A stretch of 64,000 bases of DNA, taken from positions 30,016 through 94,015 of the forward strand of contig CAZVZX010000018.1 of NCBI GenBank assembly GCA_964631235.1, written 5' to 3'. This DNA is from JARKPK01 sp964631235 (lineage in GTDB: Bacteria > Planctomycetota > Planctomycetia > Pirellulales > Thermoguttaceae). Below, piece after piece: positions 1 to 9,639 of this stretch. The notes beneath the pieces were generated by a model, which saw only the letters and a list, made by a program, of their open reading frames with translations, was not told the DNA's origin and did no database searches. The translations under genes and the position numbers were made by a program. Position 1 is the first letter of the stretch. Each line of letters opens with the position of its first letter.

Positions 1-258
1 CGAGGCCCTAATGATTGTCGCAAAACGACTTGAGGCGTTCAATCCGTTACTTTTCGTCGATAACGCTCGACCGTTGTTTGCCTTGATCCAGCACAGTCCG
101 ACCGTTACAATTCCATTGCCGTCAAATGATTAAGCCTGGGAGTCACCGACCTCTCTATGCGATGGGGCGGGGTGCTTTCCCTCCGAAAGAGGGTAGGCCG
201 TGCGGTGGACCGCCGGGCTGATGGGATAACGCACAACGGATGGTGCGGGAGGAGTCTA

Positions 259-1044
259 ATGGGCAAGATGCCGTGGGCGGTGTTCCTGTGGCCGGGCCTG
301 CCTTTTCTGTATCGCGGTGAAATATTGGGTCTGTTATTAGCGGTCGGCGCGGCAGCCGTGTTGAATCTGGCCCTGCTCAGCAGCTTTGTTTGGATCGAGC
401 TGCTCAGTCACGGTCTGAAGGTTGCCCTTTGGTTTGCGCTGGCGGCCGCTTGGCTGGCAGCGGCTTGGTGGGCCTGGCGCGTTTTGCGCACCGCGGCGGT
501 GCCGTTGCCGGAACCGCCTGCTGAACAAGGCTTTGCGGCTGCACTGCACCATTATTTGCGAGGCGATTGGTTTGAGGCGGAGCGACTTCTCGCCGGTTTA
601 TTAGAACGCAACGAGGAAGACGTGGAGTCGCGTCTGCTGCTGGCGACGTTGTTGCGTCATCGCAAGCGATTCGACGAGGCATTGCGCCATTTAGAATTCC
701 TTCAGGGGCTTGATGCTTCCGCCGCTTGGCATTGGGAGATCTGCCGGGAACGTCAACTGTTGGCGGACGCTGAAAGCCGGAATGAAACCGATCATTCGCC
801 GGCGACGGAAATAACAGCAGAGGTGGAACAATCGGACGACCGCCGGCTTTGTGCTTCGAATGGAGCATGCATCGGCAGTTGCACGTCAAGCTCCGGCGAC
901 GCGATTGGGGATGAAAAGAGCGCACAGTCAGACTGCTTTGAAGATGAGGATTATGACGGCGGCAGCAGCCGAGACGAATTCGGCGAAGAAGCGGCTGAGG
1001 CAAACCGCTGGGGTCCTTCGCCGAAATCGTTGCGCGTGGCATAA
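259..1044 (+). CDS. TPR-like membrane protein, function unknown
   Basis: Predicted 261-residue protein. Two hydrophobic helices (about residues 25-47 and 54-76) are followed by roughly 60 residues that look like two tetratricopeptide helix pairs (about 91-150, with the pattern YLRGDWFEAERLL ... RFDEALRHLEFL), then a long acidic, Ser/Asp-rich tail with no recognisable fold. The ATG at 259 is preferred over an in-frame ATG at 157 because GGGAGG lies directly upstream and the first helix starts soon after it. TPR modules normally mediate protein contacts at the membrane. No catalytic motif is visible and no partner is suggested by context. clpC follows in the same direction after a gap of about 380 bp. 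Confidence 0.6.
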   Translation: MGKMPWAVFLWPGLPFLYRGEILGLLLAVGAAAVLNLALLSSFVWIELLSHGLKVALWFALAAAWLAAAWWAWRVLRTAAVPLPEPPAEQGFAAALHHYLRGDWFEAERLLAGLLERNEEDVESRLLLATLLRHRKRFDEALRHLEFLQGLDASAAWHWEICRERQLLADAESRNETDHSPATEITAEVEQSDDRRLCASNGACIGSCTSSSGDAIGDEKSAQSDCFEDEDYDGGSSRDEFGEEAAEANRWGPSPKSLRVA

Positions 1045-1423
1045 TTGCGACAGTAACAGACGGGTGGAAAAAATTGGAGCGGCGCGGCAACCTTTGCAAG
1101 CCGTGAAAGCTAGTGTTGTTCGGATCGATCGATGTCGGTCCGAATGGGTTGAATCGGTCCTTTTTCCCGAAAATCCATCGCGGCACTTGCAGAACGGAAG
1201 TCGAACCGCGCTAACCGGCTCGGCTGTCGCCTGTTCACGTTGGGTTCATTGATTGCAACCGCGCAAGCGTTGTCGCAGCCGTATTGAGGGCATATCGAGT
1301 GTGTCTTGGAGATCACGGCGGGTGACGCCGAGTCAGAGAGTATCTCTACTGCCGGCCGAGGCTTGTATTTGAATTTTGATTGCTCTGAGAAAAACTACAT
1401 AGCACAGTTCGAGGTTCTTGACG
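1045..1423. other. Intergenic region upstream of clpC
   Basis: About 380 bp without a convincing gene. It presumably carries the clpC promoter, but no strong -35/-10 pair or CtsR-like operator was recognised by eye. GAGG at 1411-1414 is the likely clpC ribosome-binding site. Confidence 0.5.
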
Positions 1424-3958
<2,535 letters not shown>

Positions 3959-4247
3959 TCCACAGCATCGATCGGGAACCGCTCGGATTGATCGCTCGGG
4001 TTGCGGTGTCCGCCGCGTCGGTTGTTTGTGCGAATATCTTTCCGTATTGCGCAACCGTTGTGCGCGGGGGGCGTTGAGCCGCGTGCGACCCGGCCCTGGC
4101 CGACGGTCGCCCCGCCGGCAATCGAGAACGGCTGTGCCGCATCGGCATCCGTCGCCGCGACATCGGCCGCGGATCGTCTCTCGCCATGTTACAGCGATCG
4201 GTTGATGCTCGATTCGCGGGAAGACTGCTGGGATAAAGGGGGGGGGC

Positions 4248-5255
4248 GTGCCGCGTCTAACGCAATACGTTTCAAGCACCGGCGTGCGAATCTATCGCAT
4301 TCCCTGCGTGGCATTGCCCGACTTGCCTCTGCGCGTTTACTTGCTCATCGGTGCCGGGCCGCCGACTTTGATCGATGCGGGCAGTGGAATCGGGCGATGC
4401 ACGGAAGAGATCCTTTCCGGCATCGATCGAGTCCGTCACGAATTCGGCGAGCCGATCGCGCCGGCCGACATTCGTCGCATCATTATCACGCACGCGCATC
4501 TCGACCATTTCGGCGGGCTGAGTCAGTTGATGCGCGTCATGCCTGCCGAGGTGGTCGCTCATCCGTTCGATGCCGGCGCGCTGGCGGCGTGGGAAGAGTA
4601 TGCCGTGATGAGCAAGCAGCGGCTCGGTGTGTTTTTTCTCGAAGCCGGCGTGAATGAAGCTCTCAGGCGGCAGCTCTTGGCGGCTTCGCGGTTTGAACGC
4701 GCCCGACTTGTGCCCGTCCCCGTTGATCGCTGGTTGTCCGACGGTCAGGAGCTTGACGGCTTGAAGATCATTCACACGCCCGGTCACTCGGCCGGTCATT
4801 GCTGTATTGCCGTGGGCGATGTGTTGTTAACGGCCGATCACATTCTCGCACGCACTGTCCCGCAACAATGGCCCGAGCGGATCGGTCCTTTCCTCGGATT
4901 AGCCCATTATCTCGATTCGCTTCAGCGAATCGAGCCGGCCGACCGGTTTCGTCTTGGCCTCGCCTCGCATGAAGAGGCGATTCATCACTTGGCCCATCGG
5001 ATCGATTCGATTCGGCAGAGCCATCGCCGCCGTTGCGACCGGCTCTTAGGATTCATTGCCGATGCCGAACAGCCGCCAACCGTGGCCGAACTCGCTCAGC
5101 GGATGTACGGCGAGTTGGCAGGCTTTCGCGGGGTACTTGCTCTGACTGACGTGGGAGCCCGAATCGAGTATCTCCAGCAACTCGGCGAAGTTCGGCTCGC
5201 CAATCTCGACGAAGTCGAGGCTGACCATTTGGCCCCGTGGCGATTTGCCCGCTGA
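4248..5255 (+). CDS. MBL-fold metallo-hydrolase
   Basis: Predicted 335-residue metallo-beta-lactamase-fold hydrolase. The zinc-binding signature THAHLDHFGG places H82, H84, D86 and H87; a second metal-binding His lies in TPGHSAGH (about residue 180), and GDVLLTADH supplies the later Asp. A C-terminal helical region (about 240-335) resembles the extra domain seen in LACTB2-like and PksB-like members. The start is a GTG preceded by a G-rich run that can act as ribosome-binding site. Substrate cannot be predicted: this superfamily includes glyoxalase II, RNases and thioesterases. It stands alone between clpC and a probable RNA gene. Confidence 0.85.
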   Translation: MPRLTQYVSSTGVRIYRIPCVALPDLPLRVYLLIGAGPPTLIDAGSGIGRCTEEILSGIDRVRHEFGEPIAPADIRRIIITHAHLDHFGGLSQLMRVMPAEVVAHPFDAGALAAWEEYAVMSKQRLGVFFLEAGVNEALRRQLLAASRFERARLVPVPVDRWLSDGQELDGLKIIHTPGHSAGHCCIAVGDVLLTADHILARTVPQQWPERIGPFLGLAHYLDSLQRIEPADRFRLGLASHEEAIHHLAHRIDSIRQSHRRRCDRLLGFIADAEQPPTVAELAQRMYGELAGFRGVLALTDVGARIEYLQQLGEVRLANLDEVEADHLAPWRFAR

Positions 5256-5333
5256 CAACAAGCCCTCCATGCGGTGGGGGGATTCGCAAGCGGCCTTGGT
5301 GGGAAAAACGTCGAATATTTTTACCTGCTTCGC

Positions 5334-5362
5334 TTGACAATATTGTTGCCCCGGGCGATAAT
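5334..5362 (+). promoter_or_regulatory. Strong sigma-70-type promoter
   Basis: TTGACA at 5334-5339 and GATAAT at 5357-5362 are separated by exactly 17 bp. This is the best housekeeping-type promoter seen by eye in the window. No coding start follows within a usable distance; instead a structured stretch ending in an intrinsic terminator follows, so it probably drives a non-coding RNA starting near 5369. Confidence 0.75.
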
Positions 5363-5368
5363 TCTCTT

Positions 5369-5628
5369 GGTGAAACGATTCTGTTCGGTCAGGTGACTGG
5401 CAGATCGAACGGGATCGGTGGGAAATGCAGTCGTGTCTTCTTTCGGAGCCTCGCTGCGTTGGTGTGTGGCGCGGCGAGGCTCCAGCACAAAAGACAGCCC
5501 GAGGCCGAACGTTTCTGCCAGTTACGAGCGATGACGTAGCGACAGATCGATCGTCCTTGAGCTTTGAATAGACCGTTCCCCCCGGTAGCGGCTGCACTCC
5601 GATGAGTAGTCGGGGTGCAGCCGTTTTT
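5369..5628 (+). ncRNA. Structured non-coding RNA, 6S-like candidate
   Basis: The stretch between a consensus promoter and an intrinsic terminator carries no credible reading frame but folds by eye into one long rod. Outer helix: 5376-5404 pairs in segments with 5514-5549, including a 12-bp block GTGACTGGCAGA with TCTGCCAGTTAC (one G-U). A large asymmetric bubble follows (5405-5434 against 5496-5513). Then a 5-bp helix (5435-5439 with 5491-5495) and a 14-bp apical stem (5445-5458 with 5470-5483). A single hairpin of about 175 nt with a central bubble is the architecture of 6S RNA, the RNA polymerase-binding regulator. RNase P, tmRNA and SRP RNA signatures were looked for and not found. Identity as 6S is inference from shape. 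Confidence 0.55.
5589..5628 (+). terminator. Rho-independent terminator
   Basis: CGGCTGCACTCCGA (5589-5602) pairs with TCGGGGTGCAGCCG (5610-5623), a 14-bp stem with one G-U pair and a 7-nt loop, directly followed by TTTTT. It closes the transcription unit that begins at the promoter at 5334. Confidence 0.85.
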
Positions 5629-5775
5629 CGTTCTTGAATAGTACGCTGATGCGATCGGCAATCTGCAATTGGCCGGAGCTTCGTGCCGTGCATCGACCCG
5701 ATGCGGTTGCGCTCGATTGCACGATGGCAATCTTCGGCCTTGTGATGCCGGGCGCTTCGGGGCAGAATAGCGGGC

Positions 5776-8301
5776 ATGTCCGGCCGAAGTCGTGCTTCCT
5801 CATTGGTACCGTTTTCGCAGGCCATTGCCCGTCTTTTCGGCCGGCGCTCGCCGATTGCTATCTCATCGATCAGCCGTTGCGCCCGGCTTATCGAACCCAA
5901 GTTCCAAATCGAACCTGTCGGCGCTTCGCAAGCAGCGGCCTGCCGCGCAATTGAATCGTACTATTTGGCGGTTGTTGCCGCAGTGACGGCGGCGCTGTTC
6001 GAGTCGTGGCCATTCGATACGGTGCTCGGTTTGCTCGGGCGTTCCCTGCTTCAGTCGGCTGACCGAGCGAATTCTCAAGAAAGCTCGGCCGAATCAATCC
6101 AATGCTTCGGTTTTGACTTGGTCGAACCCCTGGGGCGCGAATTGTCGCAGTGCCCCGAATTGCAGACGGAAATTCGGCGATTTGCCGATCGTCGGGCATC
6201 CGGGGCCTTGTGGACCGAGGGCGATCTTTTCAAGAACCTGCACCACGATCTTTTTCCACGCTCGTGGAGGCATTGGGCGGGAGAGTACTACACGCCCGAT
6301 TGGCTTGCCGGCCGCCTCCTTGATGCCGTGGGCTATCGAGGCATTTCGAACGGGCGGTTGATCGATCCGGCTTGCGGATCGGGCACGTTCCTTTGCGAGG
6401 CGGTATCGCGGTTGGTTGACCGGTCGTCTGTTGCGGACGGTGTCGAAACGCGGCGCAGGTTGGCCGGGCAGGTACTCGAGTCCGTGGCCGGCGTCGATAT
6501 TAACCCGCTGGCCGTCTGGACCGCTCGAGCCAATTTGCTCGCGGCGTTGTGCGGGCTGCTCGACGAACCACCGGGCGAACTGCCGATTGTTGCCGCAGAC
6601 TCGATCCTCTCGCCGCCGACCGTGGGAAGCTTTGGTCAGCCGTTTGATTTCGTCGTCGGTAATCCGCCTTGGATTGCTTGGGATCGCCTGCCGACCGATT
6701 ATCGCAATGCGACCAAACCCTTATGGTCGCACTACGGGTTGTTCTCGTTGGGGGCCAGTGCGGCCCGTCACGGCGGAGCGAAGAAAGACCTATCGATGTT
6801 GATGGTGTATGCAGCCGCCGATCGGTACCTGACCCGCGGCGGCCGTTTGGCGATGGTGCTGCCCCAAATTGTTTTCCAGTCGGCCGGTTCGGGCGACGGT
6901 TTCCGTCGCTTCGTTTTGCCCGACGGAACGAAGCTCGGTGTTTTCCGCATTGACGACTATTCGCAAGTCCGCGTGTTCGCCGCGAGCAATTGGACCTGTA
7001 CCGTTTGTTTGGAAAAAGGGCGCCCGACACAGTACCCCGTCGAGTGTTTTCGCTGGACACCGGCGGAGCGCGCTGCGGGAGGTCCGAGCGTCGCGATTCT
7101 CCCCTCGCAGCCGGGCTGTGTCGGTTCAAACGGTATTGCGACGGCGGCGGAGGACTCGGGGAAAGTGCCCGTCGCGGAGATAATCGATGCACCTCCCCGG
7201 CGTTTGGTCATTCAGGCTCACGAAGCGTCGTCTGGCCGAGCGTCGGAGAGCGAACCGCCGCTTGTTGCCGAACGCTGCCGAGCCGAGCCTGTGCGAATCG
7301 ATTCCCCCGGTGCTCCCTGGATCATTCAATCGATCGATGCAGCGTTCGATCTGGCATCATTGGTTGGTCCCTCGGAGTATCGGGCCTATTTGGGAGCGAA
7401 TAGCGGTGGGGCGAACGGGATCTATTGGCTGCGCGTCGTCGGCAGGGCGGCGGATGGAGTGATTGTCGAGCCGTTCGTGCCGTCGAATCGCGGCCGAGCA
7501 CAGAACGGCCGTCGCACCGCATCCACCGAGCCGATTGCAAATTGCCGACCGATGGTCATTGAGCCTGACTTGCTCTATCCGTTGGTGCGATGGAGCGACG
7601 TGGATCGATTTCGCCTGCGTTCCGCCGACGCTTGCCCATCCGTGGGCGGAGTGGAGTGCGGGCGACTGGCCATCTTGCTCGTTCAAGATCCGAACACCCG
7701 CACCGGCATCGTAGAGTCGCGCTTGGTGCAGTCGTGGCCGCGTTGCCATCGATATCTTGCAGCCCATCAGGTGGCGTTGTTGCAGCGAGCCGCCTTCCGA
7801 CGCTTTCAGGCCCGCGGGCCGTATTGGTCGATGTACAACGTCGGTCCATACACGCTGAGTCGCTACAAAGTCGTTTGGCGGCGGATGGACAAGACGATTC
7901 GTGCCGTTGCGCTTGGGCCATGCCGCGATGAATTACTCGGCGAGAAGCCGTACGTGCCGCAGGAAACGTGCGTGTTCGTGCCGTGCCGCGACGCGGACGA
8001 AGCGAATTACCTTGCCGCGATTTTGAACAGTGACATCGTCGGGCAGCTTGCAGCGGCTCAAAGCATCGTCGGCGGCAAGGGCTTCGGCACGCCGGGGATG
8101 TTCGCTCAACTGAACATTCGACGCTTCGATCGCAACAATCAGCGGCACCAACGGCTTGCGTTGCTGGGGGCCGAGGCTCACGCGGCACACCCTCCACGGG
8201 AGCAGACGCTCCGTGAGATCGACGCAATCGTCCGAGACGAGTACCGATCGCGCGCAGGCGCTGACGCCCGACCGAATAGCCGAACCGAAGCGAGCCGCTA
8301 G
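5776..8301 (+). CDS. N6-adenine DNA methyltransferase, orphan
   Basis: Predicted 841-residue gamma-class N6-adenine methylase. Motif I DPACGSGTFL begins near residue 197 (AdoMet binding), and the catalytic motif IV is NPPW at about 296-299. GEYYTPDWLAGRLLD just before motif I is typical of Eco57I/type I and IIG methylases. The C-terminal third (VPQETCVFVP ... AAILNSDIVG ... GTPGMFAQLNI) resembles the target-recognition and trailing region of such enzymes. No nuclease motif is evident in the N-terminal 150 residues, and no restriction or specificity gene lies nearby, so it is probably an orphan methylase or a degenerate IIG enzyme. The ATG at 5776 has no strong ribosome-binding site, and a start further in is possible. 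Confidence 0.8.
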   Translation: MSGRSRASSLVPFSQAIARLFGRRSPIAISSISRCARLIEPKFQIEPVGASQAAACRAIESYYLAVVAAVTAALFESWPFDTVLGLLGRSLLQSADRANSQESSAESIQCFGFDLVEPLGRELSQCPELQTEIRRFADRRASGALWTEGDLFKNLHHDLFPRSWRHWAGEYYTPDWLAGRLLDAVGYRGISNGRLIDPACGSGTFLCEAVSRLVDRSSVADGVETRRRLAGQVLESVAGVDINPLAVWTARANLLAALCGLLDEPPGELPIVAADSILSPPTVGSFGQPFDFVVGNPPWIAWDRLPTDYRNATKPLWSHYGLFSLGASAARHGGAKKDLSMLMVYAAADRYLTRGGRLAMVLPQIVFQSAGSGDGFRRFVLPDGTKLGVFRIDDYSQVRVFAASNWTCTVCLEKGRPTQYPVECFRWTPAERAAGGPSVAILPSQPGCVGSNGIATAAEDSGKVPVAEIIDAPPRRLVIQAHEASSGRASESEPPLVAERCRAEPVRIDSPGAPWIIQSIDAAFDLASLVGPSEYRAYLGANSGGANGIYWLRVVGRAADGVIVEPFVPSNRGRAQNGRRTASTEPIANCRPMVIEPDLLYPLVRWSDVDRFRLRSADACPSVGGVECGRLAILLVQDPNTRTGIVESRLVQSWPRCHRYLAAHQVALLQRAAFRRFQARGPYWSMYNVGPYTLSRYKVVWRRMDKTIRAVALGPCRDELLGEKPYVPQETCVFVPCRDADEANYLAAILNSDIVGQLAAAQSIVGGKGFGTPGMFAQLNIRRFDRNNQRHQRLALLGAEAHAAHPPREQTLREIDAIVRDEYRSRAGADARPNSRTEASR

Positions 8302-8474
8302 GTGCGCGGCGATGCGTGCGCCCGCGGTCGGGAAACGCTTCGATAATGGTGCGGCCGCCGAGGCACGCTCCGGCCGAGTTGGCGACCGCCGGAAACCGTT
8401 ACGGGCGGGCGAATCGCGCAATCAGCCGCCGTGCAATGTTTCGGTGACCGAATTCGAAATCGTCCGAACCGAAT

Positions 8475-9026
8475 TCAGTAAAGAAAGACCGCCGATGCAA
8501 CGACCGTGGTCCACAGTCCGTTCTTGTCGCCTTCGGCCGTCTGCACGCAAGCGCGGGTTCGAATGATCTTCCCCGACATCAAGTAGATCTCTTTGCGCTT
8601 GTCATAGGCCGTTTCCGGATCGAATTCGATCCCCAGGGTTGTTGCCAACATCGTGGCGGCCATGTCTTCGACAAGGTCGCGCAAGCGGGGTTCGGTAATG
8701 CCGTAGTCGTGATGCTCGCTGATGTAGCCGTACTGTTCACCTTGGGCGGGCTGTGCCAAACCGATCCCGGCGCCGACCAGACGCGATGGCTCATTGGTGG
8801 ACGCTTCGGCCAACACCACATGGGCGATCTGGCCGGGTTGCAGCTTGGAAATCCCCAATTTGGTGGAAACCAATTTGCAATGTGGTGGGAAGATGCTCGA
8901 TACACGCACCAAGTTGCATTTCTCGATGCCTGCATCGCGCAGTGCGAGCTCGAAACTCTGCAACTTATTTCGGTGCTTGCCCACTCCCTTGGTGAAGAAG
9001 GCCTCTTTGGGCACGATTGGCTCCAT
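8475..9026 (-). CDS. pdaD: Pyruvoyl-dependent arginine decarboxylase
   Basis: Predicted 183-residue proenzyme of the PvlArgDC family, which converts arginine to agmatine for polyamine synthesis. The self-cleavage site is visible as RVSSIFPPHC: cleavage between S43 and S44 would turn S44 into the N-terminal pyruvoyl group of the alpha chain. Conserved GIGLAQPA and YGYISEHH stretches follow. Start chosen at 9026 because GGAGGG lies about 10 nt upstream and the sequence then begins MEPIVPKEAFF, the normal family N-terminus; the open frame continues upstream without homology. It converges with the methylase gene, and no other polyamine gene lies in the window. Confidence 0.92.
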   Translation of the reverse strand: MEPIVPKEAFFTKGVGKHRNKLQSFELALRDAGIEKCNLVRVSSIFPPHCKLVSTKLGISKLQPGQIAHVVLAEASTNEPSRLVGAGIGLAQPAQGEQYGYISEHHDYGITEPRLRDLVEDMAATMLATTLGIEFDPETAYDKRKEIYLMSGKIIRTRACVQTAEGDKNGLWTTVVASAVFLY

Positions 9027-9639
9027 TACGCCACGACCCTCCGCTAACAAAGGACTATGAACTTGTCTCACCCGCTGAACACACCAGCGAAAGGCCGGGC
9101 AACGGCTTTCGCCGAAAATGCAACCGCGATTGCTCAAAAGCGGCCCTCGCGGAGCGACGTCGCCACGACTGGTGGCAGGTGAGCGACAACGCAGAGCTCT
9201 CGCCCCCGGCCCCCACCTACTCGATACGCGGCTGGGGCCCAGCCGCAAGTGTGCAAAACCCTTCGAAGAACCTGCGGTTGCCCGGGTTCGCGTTACGCCC
9301 CCAAATAGGCGGGCCGCGTGGTCGAGGCCCGAGCGTTGTCGCCCGTCGCAAAACATAAGAAACTACCGTGCCCACGCCGGTTTCGCAAGATGCGCAACGA
9401 GGAAAAATCGCCGGGGATGGTGCTGCACGGGCATCGGTTTGATCGACATGATCGGTATTTTCCCACTATTTTGCAGCCGTTTCCCGGTCGGCGCAACTTT
9501 GCTGAACAGAAAAACTTGGGCCGTCTTTACGCGATAGCCGATCAAGGAACATACGGATCGGTTTGCGCCGCGGCATTGCCCCTGCCGATTCGGTCCGCTG
9601 TAAATCGAAATCTATCAACCGGTTCCTTTGCATCGAGCC
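9027..9639. other. Hairpin-rich intergenic region between pdaD and fliD
   Basis: About 610 bp without a credible gene between divergent pdaD and fliD. It contains a perfect interrupted palindrome GCGGCTGGGGCCCAGCCGC (9230-9248), GCCAC/GTGGC stems near 9163-9177 and GAACC/GGTTC near 9270-9288. On the minus strand these would lie in the pdaD 5' leader. No known riboswitch signature was recognised. Confidence 0.4.

Noticed and set aside
1..258. Possible gene remnant at the left edge
   Set aside because: No frame with recognisable protein sequence; the in-frame ATG at 157 lacks a ribosome-binding site.
5369..5628. RNase P RNA, tmRNA or SRP RNA as identity of the structured RNA
   Set aside because: None of the conserved core sequences (RNase P GGAAAGTCCGG, tmRNA T arm and tag frame, SRP GGAAGCAGC tetraloop region) is present.
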